Source of the DNA: an uncultured SAR86 cluster bacterium
GTDB lineage: Bacteria; Pseudomonadota; Gammaproteobacteria; Magnimaribacterales; Magnimaribacteraceae
DNA: 56,077 nt
Assembly: GCA_902605935.1 (NCBI GenBank)
Contig: CACLEI010000006.1
Span: 1-56,077 of the forward strand
Direction: 5' to 3'
Shown in pieces: positions 1 through 9,114 of this stretch (within the stretch, counting starts at the first letter, position 1; every line of letters begins with the position of its first letter). The notes under the pieces are model-generated. The model saw only the letters and a program-made list of their open reading frames with translations, was not told the DNA's origin and did no database searches. The position numbers and the translations under genes were made by a program.

Positions 1-263
1 TGGATGTTCTAGCGAATAAAGCCATTAAAACTTTCAAAGTAAACAAGAAAAGCCTTGAAGCTTCTTTATCAAGGAATCCTATCCTTGTTACTGCTCTTAA
101 CCCAATTATTGGTTATGAAAAAGCTGCAGAGATAGCTAAGAAAGCCTACAAGCTGGGTAAGCCAATAATTGAAGTTGCAAAAGAAGAGACAGATTTGTCT
201 GAAGCACAACTTAAGAAGTTATTGAATCCCTCGAAATTAACCAAAGGAGGAATTAGTAAATAG
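1..263 (+). CDS. fumC: Fumarate hydratase class II, C-terminal fragment
   Basis: This is the 3' end of a gene that begins before the window; 86 codons are readable, ending with TAG at 261-263. The segment reading NPILVTALNPIIGYEKAA, followed by a helical tail and LLNPSKLTKGG, matches the C-terminal domain of class II fumarases, which convert fumarate to malate in the TCA cycle. The catalytic residues lie upstream and cannot be checked. Related aspartase/argininosuccinase-superfamily enzymes share this tail, but the ALNP-IGY stretch is most typical of FumC. An AAAGGAGG at 243-250, inside the end of this gene, may serve the next gene. Confidence 0.88.
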   Translation, partial: DVLANKAIKTFKVNKKSLEASLSRNPILVTALNPIIGYEKAAEIAKKAYKLGKPIIEVAKEETDLSEAQLKKLLNPSKLTKGGISK

Positions 264-265
264 CT

Positions 266-604
266 ATGGAAGACTTACTCAAACAAAAATGTGTTGCTTG
301 CAGAGCAGATGCTCCTAGGGTTACTGATGATGAGCTGCCAGCTCTTTTAAAAGAGATACCTGACTGGCAACCTATAACAAAAGATTCAGTTTTAATGCTC
401 AATAGAGTTTTTAAATTTGATGACTATGAACAGTCTTTAAGATTTACTCAGAAAGTTGCTGCCTTAGCCGAAGAGGAAGATCATCACCCCGCAATTCTTT
501 TAGAATGGGGCAAGGTCGAAGTTACATGGTGGACGCATAAGATTGGCGGACTCCATAAGAATGATTTTATTGCTGCCGCAAAGACCGATACCCTAAATAC
601 CTAA
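266..604 (+). CDS. phhB: Pterin-4a-carbinolamine dehydratase
   Basis: The 112-residue length is normal for the PCD/DCoH family, which dehydrates 4a-hydroxytetrahydrobiopterin to recycle the pterin cofactor of aromatic amino acid hydroxylases. The family signature is visible: EDHHP at 71-75, then WGKVEVTWWTHKIGGL with His91, and Asp100. It starts two bases after the fumC stop, so the two are probably co-transcribed. No phenylalanine hydroxylase lies in the window, so the physiological partner is not shown; many bacteria keep this protein for general pterin quality control. Confidence 0.9.
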   Translation: MEDLLKQKCVACRADAPRVTDDELPALLKEIPDWQPITKDSVLMLNRVFKFDDYEQSLRFTQKVAALAEEEDHHPAILLEWGKVEVTWWTHKIGGLHKNDFIAAAKTDTLNT

Positions 605-608
605 AATA

Positions 609-627
609 AAAGGTTCAATTAACCTTT
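609..627 (+). terminator. Short hairpin after phhB, possible weak terminator
   Basis: A 7-bp inverted repeat AAAGGTT/AACCTTT surrounds a 5-base loop five bases after the phhB stop. No T run follows on the plus strand, so termination would be weak; on the minus strand a T-rich tract follows. It may be an RNA-stability hairpin instead. Confidence 0.35.
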
Positions 628-665
628 AGAATCATCTAATATCCTTGATTTTTTAAAACTACAAG

Positions 666-1550
666 ATGGAACTTATTACAACTAATCCTGATTGGTTTGA
701 CCAAGCACTAGATAAAGAACACATAAGCAAGTTCGTTGAAGTAAATGGTGCTCGCATTGAATATATGGAATGGGGAAATCCAGACAATCAAAGTGTAATC
801 ATGCTCCACGGCACCAATGCTCATGCACATTGGTTTAAATTCATTGGATCTATGCTCTCTGAAAAATATCATTTTGTTGTCATGAGTTTTTCAGGTATGG
901 GTGGAAGTGACTGGAGATCTTTTTATACAAGAGATACTTTTGTTGATGACGTTTGGGGAGTAGTCAAGGATACTGGGATGAAGGATCCGATAGTAGTAGG
1001 TCATAGTTTTGGCGGTATGGTCTCCTTAATAACTGCTTCAAAACATAGTGAAGACATGTCAGGTCTTTTACTAGTTGATTTCGTGGTGAATAAACCAGAG
1101 GAGCATCATGAATGGTATGAAGATAGAGTACCTGCGAGACCTCCAAGAATTGTAAAAGAAAGAGAGGAACTCATAAAAAGATTCAGGTTAATGCCTCCTC
1201 AGCAATGCATAAATCAATATTTAGTTGATTACATTGCAGATCACTCTATTAGAGAGACTGAAAAAGGTTGGGCGTGGACATTCGATCCATCTGCTTATGA
1301 TGGCTTGATTATAGGTTCAGATCACTCAAAGATATTATCTGAACTCAGTTGTCCCGTCGGCTTTTATTATGGTGAGCATACTATTGAATTTAAAGAGGGT
1401 GAGTTGCAAACGATGAAAGATCTTCTTCCAGAAAATTCACCAATTTTTGGTTTAAAGGATGCACAGCATCATTTAATGTTAGATCAACCTTTACCTTTTA
1501 TTGAGAACCTAGATCGACTGATTCAAGAACTTCTGACTAAATCTTCTTGA
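666..1550 (+). CDS. Alpha/beta hydrolase
   Basis: A single-domain alpha/beta hydrolase of 294 residues. Visible parts are the oxyanion HG at 48-49 (MLHGTNAHAHW), the nucleophile elbow GHSFGG with Ser114, and a late His at 268/269 (DAQHHLMLD) suited to close the triad. The acid is probably an Asp or Glu around 230-250. There is no signal peptide, so it is cytoplasmic. Substrate cannot be assigned; the family includes esterases, C-C hydrolases and epoxide hydrolases. Its last 28 bases overlap the 3' end of the convergent MFS gene. Confidence 0.85.
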   Translation: MELITTNPDWFDQALDKEHISKFVEVNGARIEYMEWGNPDNQSVIMLHGTNAHAHWFKFIGSMLSEKYHFVVMSFSGMGGSDWRSFYTRDTFVDDVWGVVKDTGMKDPIVVGHSFGGMVSLITASKHSEDMSGLLLVDFVVNKPEEHHEWYEDRVPARPPRIVKEREELIKRFRLMPPQQCINQYLVDYIADHSIRETEKGWAWTFDPSAYDGLIIGSDHSKILSELSCPVGFYYGEHTIEFKEGELQTMKDLLPENSPIFGLKDAQHHLMLDQPLPFIENLDRLIQELLTKSS

Positions 1551-2767
1551 GGTTTTTTCATGAACCATATAATGAATATGGCCAACACAACCATGCCAGT
1601 AAGCATTAGAAAAGCATTTTCATAATTCCCATAGTATTGAAATAGAAGGGCAACTCCCGGTGTTCCAATTGCCTGGAATAAAAAAATAAAAGGCTGAGAT
1701 AGTCCCCTTGAAGTCCCAAAACTTTTTGGCGTAAAAGTATTTCTAAAGAGAATATTACTCATTGGAAGGCCAGCCCCTCCACCAAATCCAAATAAGGCTA
1801 TGACCAATGCTAATTGAGTAGGACTCTGAGTAAAAGTAATCAACAGAAGACCTACAGCTTGCAAAAATAAAGATATAGTTACAGCCATCCTGGGATCGAG
1901 TTTCTTTTCAACCAACCATCCGAATATAACCTTACTCAACATGGCTGGAATAGCATACATTCCAAATATAAATGCTGCTTGATCTGCCCAGCCTCTCTCA
2001 GCAGCATAAAATGTAAGATGAGCAAGAATGGCCATCATAGAAGAAAATTGTAGTGAGAAAACTGCTGTTAATATCCAAAAATTCCAATTCTTTAATAGAT
2101 CCTTAATTTGCCACTCCACTCCAAAATTGTTTTCCGGTTCAACTCCTTGTATCTCTACTCCTCCATCTATCTCCTGACCAACATCTTCAGGTTTATCTAT
2201 AACAAGTATGAAGATGAGGGGCGAAATAATTACTAATAAAAATAGACCAAAGACAAGATAGACTTCTCTCCACTCTAATAACAAGACATCCATCAAGAAG
2301 TATTGGGTTAGGTTAGGAAATATAAAGCCCGCAAAAGAAACACCAACAGCAGCGAAACCCAAAGCTCTTCCTGCCTGCTTTTCAAACCAAGAAGAGACTA
2401 ATTTCGATGTCGCTAGATTTCCCATGAGAGTCGCTCCTAAGGCAATAGGGAGTCCATAAATAAAAATGAAAGTGAAGTAATTAAACGTCAAGTAAAGTGA
2501 CATCAAGCTGATCGAATAGATGAAACCTCCCCAAACAATTATCTTTTTTACAGAATATTGGTCTAGAAGTCTTCCGACTATTGGAAAAAAGATTGCAGAG
2601 CACATCATGAATATTGGGATGGTAAGAGTTGTAACAAATCTCGAAAGATTTAGTTCTTTTTCCAGATGTAATTGAATAACTGGATAAGTTTGGAAAGCAA
2701 AACCAACAGCAAAGAAGTCGATGGCTATAGCTATAACCACCATACGCCATCCAAAGAAAGTGTTCAT
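1523..2767 (-). CDS. MFS transporter, MCT/oxalate-formate antiporter-like
   Basis: A 414-residue major facilitator with about 12 hydrophobic segments. The N-terminus (FFGWRMVVIAIAIDFFAVGF) and the pattern of two six-helix halves around a charged loop near residues 190-215 resemble the monocarboxylate/oxalate-formate branch. It probably carries an organic acid across the inner membrane; the substrate is not readable. Its 3' end runs 28 bp into the convergent hydrolase gene. It lies downstream of the minus-strand SDR gene with a 27-bp gap, so the two may form an operon. Confidence 0.82.
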   Translation of the reverse strand: MNTFFGWRMVVIAIAIDFFAVGFAFQTYPVIQLHLEKELNLSRFVTTLTIPIFMMCSAIFFPIVGRLLDQYSVKKIIVWGGFIYSISLMSLYLTFNYFTFIFIYGLPIALGATLMGNLATSKLVSSWFEKQAGRALGFAAVGVSFAGFIFPNLTQYFLMDVLLLEWREVYLVFGLFLLVIISPLIFILVIDKPEDVGQEIDGGVEIQGVEPENNFGVEWQIKDLLKNWNFWILTAVFSLQFSSMMAILAHLTFYAAERGWADQAAFIFGMYAIPAMLSKVIFGWLVEKKLDPRMAVTISLFLQAVGLLLITFTQSPTQLALVIALFGFGGGAGLPMSNILFRNTFTPKSFGTSRGLSQPFIFLFQAIGTPGVALLFQYYGNYENAFLMLTGMVVLAIFIIWFMKKPQEDLVRSS

Positions 2768-2794
2768 TTAAGGTTTTTTGAGATTTAAGCTATT

Positions 2795-3769
2795 TTAACT
2801 CAAAGAGGAAAGAGTGTGTTCAGTTAACTCCCAAAGTTTTGATGCTTCGTCAGTGTCTACTGCCCAATCAGCAACACCCACATATCTTGCCGAAGGCCCA
2901 TCCTCTTGTCTTGCAGCAACATCACAATTCTCACAATAAACTCCACTCACATTATTTAGCATAGGGCTAGTAGCACACCAAAGACTGGTTGCTGCTCCTT
3001 GAGTTGCAGATTTAAAGTTAGCAGCAGCCATTTCGGAAAGTTCTCCATCTTCTCCTAACCATCCCAAGGCAATCATTTCCTCTTTTTCCAAGTGTCTTTG
3101 TAGAGGTGTAAATATTCCACCCGGATGAACAGAGTATGTTTTTATACCTTCATTTTTCATCTTGTTGCTAATCTCTACAGCTAGCAAGCTTGCAGCAGTT
3201 TTAGATTGTCCGTAAGCTTTCCATTTATCATAAGACTCATCAAAGTGAACATCTTCCCATTGAATACCAGACAACTTATGACCTGTAGAAGAGAGGGTTA
3301 CGATTCTTGCCTCTGAAGATTTCATCATTATTGGAAGTAAGCCCTTTGTCAGAATAAAGTGACCTATGTGGTTTACTGCAAACTGCAAATCCCAACCTTC
3401 TTTTGTTGGCATCTGGGGACAAGCCATCACAGCTGCATTGTTAATTAAAATATCTAATGAACTACCCGTATTTTTATATTCATTTACGAAATGATTGACT
3501 GAAATAGGATCTGCTAGATCCATCTCCATAATATTTTCTTCTTCAACTATTCCAGAGAGTTCTTTTTTTGCCACATCAGTTCTTCTAGCCGGCACAATAA
3601 CCCTTGCCCCTGCTTCTTTTAGACCTCTCGCCGTTTCTAGACCAATACCTGAATAACCTCCAGTAACCATAGCTACTTTTCCATTAAGATCTATTCCTTT
3701 CAATACCTCTTTAGGTTCACTTTTAGCACCAAATCCTGAATCTACAGGTTTTTGTTGTTCTGAAATCAT
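2795..3769 (-). CDS. Short-chain dehydrogenase/reductase
   Basis: An NAD(P)-dependent oxidoreductase of 324 residues with the classical SDR layout: TGGYSGIG cofactor loop at 36-43, NNAA at 110-113, a Ser at 160-161, and Tyr186/Lys190 in AYGQSK. The length and the insertion between Ser and Tyr (HKLSGIQWEDVHF) resemble the retinol-dehydrogenase/WW-oxidoreductase-like branch. I chose the ATG at 3769 because AAGGGGA lies just upstream; a start ten codons earlier (3799) is also open but has no ribosome-binding site. Substrate unknown. Divergent from guaB. Confidence 0.85.
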   Translation of the reverse strand: MISEQQKPVDSGFGAKSEPKEVLKGIDLNGKVAMVTGGYSGIGLETARGLKEAGARVIVPARRTDVAKKELSGIVEEENIMEMDLADPISVNHFVNEYKNTGSSLDILINNAAVMACPQMPTKEGWDLQFAVNHIGHFILTKGLLPIMMKSSEARIVTLSSTGHKLSGIQWEDVHFDESYDKWKAYGQSKTAASLLAVEISNKMKNEGIKTYSVHPGGIFTPLQRHLEKEEMIALGWLGEDGELSEMAAANFKSATQGAATSLWCATSPMLNNVSGVYCENCDVAARQEDGPSARYVGVADWAVDTDEASKLWELTEHTLSSLS

Positions 3770-3819
3770 AATTTTCCCCTTTTCTATACTATACCCCATC
3801 TCTTAAGAATCTTCGGTAC

Positions 3820-3856
3820 TTGATGTAAATACCAACAAGTTCTGTATAATTTAAAA
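3820..3856 (+). promoter_or_regulatory. Probable guaB promoter abutting the start codon
   Basis: A perfect TATAAT at 3845-3850 is preceded by TTGATG at 3820-3825 (19-base spacer). The guaB ATG at 3857 lies only six bases after the -10 box, so transcription would begin at or next to the A of the ATG. No Shine-Dalgarno sequence is present between them. This fits a leaderless mRNA. Confidence 0.5.
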
Positions 3857-5326
3857 ATGTTGCGTATCGTAGACAAAGCACTCACATTTGATGATGTTTT
3901 GTTGTTGCCTGATCACTCCGATATCCTCCCGAAAGATGTTGATCTAAAAACACGTCTTACTCAAAAAATTAACTTAAATATTCCATTATTATCTGCTGCC
4001 ATGGATACAGTCACTGAATCTCGCATGGGAATAGCATTGAGTGAGTTGGGTGGTATAGGAATTATTCATAAGAATCTTTCGATTCAAGATCAAGCTGCAG
4101 AAGTGAGAAAGGTTAAAAAATATGAAAGTGGAATTGTGAGAGATCCAATTACTATAAGGTCAGATAATAAAGTAGGTGAGTTGATCCAGTTGACCAACGA
4201 ATTAAATATTTCTGGTATGCCAGTAGTTGATGATGGAAATTTGGTTGGAATTGTAACTAGTAGGGATTTTAGGTTTCAAGAGCAACATTCAGTTCAAGTA
4301 TCAGAAATTATGACTCCTAAAGAAAAATTAATAACTGCGCGAGAAGGAGAAAGTCCTGATGTGATTAAGACTCTGTTACAAGTCAACAGAATAGAAAAAA
4401 TTCTACTTGTTGATGATTCTTTTGCTTTGACAGGATTAGTGACTTTGAAAGATATTAATAAATCTCTGGATTTTCCTAACGCTACTCGTGATGAGGAGGG
4501 AAGATTACTTGCAGGTGCTGCAATTGGTACTAAACCTGATACATTAGATAGATGTGAAGCATTAATTGCAGCTGGAGTTGATGTTCTAGTTCTTGATAGC
4601 GCTCATGGCCAATCCGAAGGTGTTTTGAAACAAATCAAAGCAGTTAAATCAGCCTTTAAAGATACACAAATTATCGGAGGCAATATAGCAACGGGTGAGG
4701 GTGCCCTTGCTCTAGTGGAGGCCGGTGCTGATGCCGTAAAAGTTGGTATTGGGCCAGGTTCCATTTGCACAACAAGAATCGTTACCGGAGTAGGAGTACC
4801 TCAAGTTTCTGCAGTTGCAGACGTAACTAGTGCTTTGCTTAAAAAAGATATTCCTATCATCGCAGATGGTGGAATAAGATTTTCAGGAGATATAGCCAAA
4901 GCCATAGCAGCTGGAGGTCACACTGTTATGTTAGGAAGTGTGCTTGCTGGAACTGAAGAAGCTCCAGGAGAATTAGAGTTATATCAAGGAAGAAGTTATA
5001 AATCTTATAGAGGCATGGGCTCTATAGGTGCTATGTCAGGTGATCAAGGTTCTTCTGATCGTTATTTCCAAGACAGCGCTGGAGCTACTGAAAAATTAGT
5101 ACCGGAAGGTATAGAAGGCAGAGTTCCTTACAAAGGTTGGCTAGAAGCTGTTATTCACCAAATGATCGGTGGCCTTAGACAAAGCATGGGTTATACAGGC
5201 TCACATAATATCGAGTCAATGCGAACCAAACCAAAATTTGTTCAGGTTACTTCTGCCGGAGTAAATGAAAGCCATGTTCATGATGTTAGTGTAACTAAAG
5301 AGGCACCTAACTATAGAATGAGCTAA
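3857..5326 (+). CDS. guaB: Inosine-5'-monophosphate dehydrogenase
   Basis: Oxidises IMP to XMP with NAD, the committed step to GMP. All family parts are present in 489 residues: N-terminal half barrel ([19 protein letters not shown]), a CBS-domain pair at about 92-210 that senses nucleotides, the catalytic loop GPGSICTT with Cys304, and the flap region rich in Gly and Arg. The start [13 protein letters not shown] lines up with enterobacterial GuaB, so the ATG at 3857 is secure even though no ribosome-binding site precedes it. guaA follows after 4 bp, forming the common guaBA operon. Confidence 0.97.
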   Translation: MLRIVDKALTFDDVLLLPDHSDILPKDVDLKTRLTQKINLNIPLLSAAMDTVTESRMGIALSELGGIGIIHKNLSIQDQAAEVRKVKKYESGIVRDPITIRSDNKVGELIQLTNELNISGMPVVDDGNLVGIVTSRDFRFQEQHSVQVSEIMTPKEKLITAREGESPDVIKTLLQVNRIEKILLVDDSFALTGLVTLKDINKSLDFPNATRDEEGRLLAGAAIGTKPDTLDRCEALIAAGVDVLVLDSAHGQSEGVLKQIKAVKSAFKDTQIIGGNIATGEGALALVEAGADAVKVGIGPGSICTTRIVTGVGVPQVSAVADVTSALLKKDIPIIADGGIRFSGDIAKAIAAGGHTVMLGSVLAGTEEAPGELELYQGRSYKSYRGMGSIGAMSGDQGSSDRYFQDSAGATEKLVPEGIEGRVPYKGWLEAVIHQMIGGLRQSMGYTGSHNIESMRTKPKFVQVTSAGVNESHVHDVSVTKEAPNYRMS

Positions 5327-5330
5327 TTTT

Positions 5331-6890
5331 ATGGCACAGAATATTCTTGCCGATAAAATTTTAATAATTGATTTTGGTTCACAATACACACAACTCATTG
5401 CTAGAAGAGTAAGAGAACTTGGAGTTTATTGCGAAATATATAGTCACAGAGCCTCTTTCAAAGCTATTAAAGATTTCAATGCCAATGGCATTATTCTCTC
5501 GGGTGGACCGGAAACAGTAAAACAAAAAGGCTCCCCTAAGATACACGATAAAGTTTTTGAGCTCGGTATTCCGCTTCTTGGGATCTGTTATGGGATGCAA
5601 TCTATAGCTAAGCAACAGAAAGGAAAGGTTGAGTTAGCTAATAAAAGAGAATTTGGTCATGCGGATTTATCTCTCAAGAGTCAAGGTTCAGGGCTTTTTA
5701 AAGGTATCAATAAAAAGAAAATGAGTGTTTGGATGAGCCATGGAGACCATGTTTCCAAACTTCCTAAAGATTTTAAGGTTTGCGCAACAACCAACAATAG
5801 TCCTATAGCAGCATTTCATCATCCAACAAAAAAGATATTCGGTCTTCAATTTCATCCTGAAGTAACGCATACACCTCAAGGCAAGAAGATATTGAAAAAC
5901 TTTGTTAGAGATATATCAGGGTGCAAAGGTTTGTGGAATTCTAAAAATATAATTGACCGAGCGGTAAGTGAAATAAGAGAGCAGGTAGGTGATCAAGAAG
6001 TATTATTAGGTTTATCAGGAGGCGTGGATTCTGCCGTTGTTGCAGCATTACTCTCAAAAGCAATAGGCAATCAGTTGACCTGTATCTTTGTAGACAATGG
6101 ACTCCTTCGGCTCAATGAAGGCGACCAAGTCATGGAAACTTTCAAAGGTAAATTTGGAATCAAAGTAAAAAGAGCAAATGCCGGCAATCAATTCCTAAGA
6201 GATTTGAAAGGAAAAAAAGATCCGGAGCAGAAACGCAAAGCTATTGGAAAAACTTTTATAGATGTCTTTCTTAAAGAGGCAAAAAGAAATAAAAAAATTC
6301 AATGGTTAGCACAGGGGACAATTTATCCTGATGTTATTGAATCAGCTGGCACAAAGAATGGGTCAGCGCATGTAATAAAATCTCATCACAATGTAGGAGG
6401 TCTGCCGAGTTATCTTAATCTCCCTGTGATAGAGCCCTTAAAGGACCTATTTAAAGATGAAGTCAGAAAGATTGGTTTAGAGCTTGGTTTACCAAAAGAG
6501 ATATTATTTAGACACCCTTTTCCAGGTCCAGGTTTGGGTGTTCGAATTCTTGGTGAAATTAAACGACCTTATATTAAAAGTCTTCAATTAGCTGATGATA
6601 TTTTTATAAGTGAGTTGGTTAAAGGTGGTTACTACGAGAAAGTTAGTCAAGCTTTTGCAGTATTTTTACCGGTAAAATCCGTTGGAGTAGTAGGTGATGC
6701 TAGGCGGTATGAATATGTCATTGCCCTAAGAGCAGTTGAAACTATAGATTTTATGACTGCAAAGTCAGCCAAACTTCCCCATACTTTCTTAGAAAAGGTT
6801 TCTAATAGAATTATTAATGAAATTCCAGAAGTGTCTAGGGTAACCTACGATATTTCTAGTAAACCCCCAGCTACAATTGAGTGGGAGTAA
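5331..6890 (+). CDS. guaA: GMP synthase (glutamine-hydrolysing)
   Basis: Amidates XMP to GMP using glutamine and ATP. The 519-residue protein has the class I glutamine amidotransferase domain first (Cys86 in LLGICYGMQ; His175 and Glu177 in FHPEV), then the ATP pyrophosphatase domain (LGLSGGVDS at about 227-234), then the dimerisation domain ending in the family C-terminus PPATIEWE. It follows guaB by 4 bp. Its TAA overlaps the first ATG of the next gene (TAATG), suggesting translational coupling. Confidence 0.97.
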   Translation: MAQNILADKILIIDFGSQYTQLIARRVRELGVYCEIYSHRASFKAIKDFNANGIILSGGPETVKQKGSPKIHDKVFELGIPLLGICYGMQSIAKQQKGKVELANKREFGHADLSLKSQGSGLFKGINKKKMSVWMSHGDHVSKLPKDFKVCATTNNSPIAAFHHPTKKIFGLQFHPEVTHTPQGKKILKNFVRDISGCKGLWNSKNIIDRAVSEIREQVGDQEVLLGLSGGVDSAVVAALLSKAIGNQLTCIFVDNGLLRLNEGDQVMETFKGKFGIKVKRANAGNQFLRDLKGKKDPEQKRKAIGKTFIDVFLKEAKRNKKIQWLAQGTIYPDVIESAGTKNGSAHVIKSHHNVGGLPSYLNLPVIEPLKDLFKDEVRKIGLELGLPKEILFRHPFPGPGLGVRILGEIKRPYIKSLQLADDIFISELVKGGYYEKVSQAFAVFLPVKSVGVVGDARRYEYVIALRAVETIDFMTAKSAKLPHTFLEKVSNRIINEIPEVSRVTYDISSKPPATIEWE

Positions 6891-7363
6891 TGATGCGTAC
6901 GCTAAAAATCAGCACCTATTTAGCAGCAGATTTAGAGACGGTTAAGAGTTATTTAATGACGCCAGCGCTACTCAATTATGTGGTGGCTGGTTTAATGAAA
7001 TTCCATCCTATCGAACCAAATTTCTTTCCGTCAAAATGGGTTGAGGGGAAGTTCTCTGTAAAAATGTTCGCATTTCATTTTTTACCCATCGGAAAACAAA
7101 TTGTAGGTATAGAATTTCCACAAAAATCCGATCATTGGGTTCTCAGAGATAATGGAAGTGGTTCTATAGCAAAAACTTGGGATCATCTAATTTTTTTAGA
7201 ATCGGAGGGAGGCGGAACTCGATATACAGATGAGGTTTCTATCGATGCTGGTCTTTTCACATTACCAATCTATATCTACGCATTCATTTTTTACTCCTAT
7301 AGACAAATGCGATGGCGGAAACTAGTAAATCTCAATTTTAGGGAGTTACAAAAGCAGAAATGA
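6890..7363 (+). CDS. Small SRPBCC-like protein of unknown function
   Basis: About 157 residues. I do not recognise a named family, but the size, the opening (LKISTYLAADLETVKSYLM) and the alternation of short strands with a hydrophobic C-terminal helix look like the SRPBCC/polyketide-cyclase hydrophobic-pocket fold. It starts at the guaA stop (TAATG), with GGGAG at 6883-6887 in the right place for the ATG at 6890 or the one at 6893; a GTG at 6881 is also open. Coupled translation suggests it belongs to the guaBA operon, but a role in purine metabolism is not shown. Confidence 0.7.
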   Translation: MMRTLKISTYLAADLETVKSYLMTPALLNYVVAGLMKFHPIEPNFFPSKWVEGKFSVKMFAFHFLPIGKQIVGIEFPQKSDHWVLRDNGSGSIAKTWDHLIFLESEGGGTRYTDEVSIDAGLFTLPIYIYAFIFYSYRQMRWRKLVNLNFRELQKQK

Positions 7364-7371
7364 AGAACGAA

Positions 7372-7393
7372 ACTTGTAAACTACTTGTAAACT
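7372..7393. repeat. Perfect tandem duplication of an 11-mer
   Basis: ACTTGTAAACT occurs twice back to back (7372-7382, 7383-7393) in the 115-bp gap between the guaA-coupled gene and a GNAT gene. It may be a replication-slippage product or a pair of operator half-sites. No gene is apparent in the gap. Confidence 0.6.
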
Positions 7394-7478
7394 CAGTTTT
7401 GCCCCTCGCAAACCCTTGCTACATAGGGCTTTGTAAAAGTGTAACTATTGAGTGGGAATAAAGCATAAAAAGTGAATT

Positions 7479-8126
7479 ATGGATAAAGAGAATATCGATA
7501 TCATCAAAGCAGAGGGTGAACTCGTGGAATTATATGCTGATGAAATACCTGAATTAGCATGGTCAACTGGACCAGCATCTTACGAATACTATATGAAACG
7601 TCGATCTCTGTTTGATGCCTGGATACAACGCTTATGGCGAGCCCCAGGTACAATTTTTAGTTCTGACTCGGCAACATTGAGTATTGATGAAGGTAAATTA
7701 CTTGGAGTTGCAATTGCTTTTAATGGAGGCAAATACAGAGAACGCATCAGGGCAGGAGGACCTTTATGGGAAGAAATGTTAAAAGCTGATGAAGTTACTA
7801 CTGAAGAGATAGCCGGGGTTACCGAAAGGGCAAAATTAGCCAGTTGGTTAAATCCTGTAATCTATTCTAATACCTTTTATGTTCATGCCTTAGCAGTAAA
7901 ACCAGAAGCGAGAGGTAAAGGAGTAGGTTACTCAATGATGGAGTACTTATTTGAGGAAGCTAAAGAGCTTGGCTATCAAGAATTTCAACTTGATGTTCTA
8001 TCCGATAACCCCGCCGTGGGATTTTATCGTTCCCTTGGTTTAGAAGTACTTGCTGAAACGAAGGCTCCAAAACCAGCTGAATTTGGTGTGCCAATAGAAT
8101 TTAGGATGGGTAAACTTCTTAACTAA
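7479..8126 (+). CDS. GNAT-family N-acetyltransferase
   Basis: A 215-residue acyl-CoA-dependent acetyltransferase. The C-terminal half holds the GNAT core: strand AVKPEARGKGVGYSMMEYL contains the acetyl-CoA pyrophosphate-binding R/Q-x-x-G-x-G/A pattern, followed by DVLSDNPAVGFYRSLGLEV, the usual last motif. The N-terminal 100 residues are less conserved and would define the acceptor, which is unknown. No Shine-Dalgarno is visible before the ATG. Confidence 0.85.
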   Translation: MDKENIDIIKAEGELVELYADEIPELAWSTGPASYEYYMKRRSLFDAWIQRLWRAPGTIFSSDSATLSIDEGKLLGVAIAFNGGKYRERIRAGGPLWEEMLKADEVTTEEIAGVTERAKLASWLNPVIYSNTFYVHALAVKPEARGKGVGYSMMEYLFEEAKELGYQEFQLDVLSDNPAVGFYRSLGLEVLAETKAPKPAEFGVPIEFRMGKLLN

Positions 8127-8196
8127 AAAAACGAGATCAGAGTTTAAAGGTTCGTGAAGTGTAAATTTTTAATAAGAGTAACAAAGAATCTTAAAA

Positions 8197-9099
8197 TTAC
8201 TCACTTTTCTTACGCGACCATCTGAGAACCAACAAAAATAATACAATGAATATAGGAAAATCTAGAAAGGTGGTGTAGGTCAGCCAAAAGTCCTCCGAGA
8301 AATTTTCTGCTACGAAATAGTTACTCAAAGCACCAAAAACACCTGTGAAACTCATCCCTATGGCAAGCCTATTTTGATGGAGCGCTCCTCCTGGTATGTA
8401 ACGCTCGAACCTAGCACCAAAGTAAGTTCCTTGCCTGAACACCCCATCAAGAAAAAATACCAATGCTATCATTAGTCCAAGCAAGGTTCCTTTCATTTGT
8501 ACCCAGTATTCGTCTTGTAAAATCAGAGAGAAAATACCTGATATGAGTAACATGATTGTGCCAAAAACTGCGAAGCCGCCCAAAAGGTCAACCTTAACAA
8601 ACCGTTGCAATAGAATCAGGCTTAAACCTGCAACTACACCCACCATTGTTGCAAAAACTAAATCCCCTGTGATTTTCCCTACTATAAAAAATAAAGCTCC
8701 TAATCCTAGATCTGCATAAACAGAATACTTATTTTCTCCCCATTTATCCTTTTGGTTTATATCTGAATTTTCCCCGTAAATTTTCTTAACTAATTTTTCG
8801 CCATAGCGAACATCCTTACCAGGGTGACTTTCATATACCATCTGTCCATCTTCAATTACAGCGATACCAGTATTCCACGAATTAAAATAGCCAGACTCAA
8901 CATGAGCTTCTGATTTATCCAATGCTTCTAGAGAATGAATGAAAGTGGTAGTTCCTTCCATATAACTCATTGACTGTTCATCCATGAGGCTTTCATTTAC
9001 ATATAAACTTGAAGTGACTTTGCTGAATGTTAAAGTCACCTTGACTAGACATTCATATCCGCGAAAGTTAAAAGGTCTAAAATAACTCCAAATTTCCAT
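8197..9099 (-). CDS. YciB/IspZ-like inner membrane protein with soluble N-terminal domain
   Basis: 300 residues. Roughly residues 1-125 are soluble and strand-rich (GIAVIEDGQMVYESHPGKD). Residues 126-300 carry about six membrane segments resembling intracellular septation protein A/YciB: a family-like DLGLGALFFIVGKI opening, LQDEYWVQMKGTLLG matching the position of the HNDEF-KWK stretch of YciB, and a final double helix. YciB proteins act in cell-envelope synthesis and septation. The added N-terminal domain roughly doubles the usual length. No good ribosome-binding site precedes the ATG at 9099; an internal ATG 38 codons in is possible but would cut the domain. Next to a MAPEG gene on the same strand. 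Confidence 0.62.
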   Translation of the reverse strand: MEIWSYFRPFNFRGYECLVKVTLTFSKVTSSLYVNESLMDEQSMSYMEGTTTFIHSLEALDKSEAHVESGYFNSWNTGIAVIEDGQMVYESHPGKDVRYGEKLVKKIYGENSDINQKDKWGENKYSVYADLGLGALFFIVGKITGDLVFATMVGVVAGLSLILLQRFVKVDLLGGFAVFGTIMLLISGIFSLILQDEYWVQMKGTLLGLMIALVFFLDGVFRQGTYFGARFERYIPGGALHQNRLAIGMSFTGVFGALSNYFVAENFSEDFWLTYTTFLDFPIFIVLFLLVLRWSRKKSE

Positions 9100-9114
9100 C
9101 TAGAGTGGAACAAA

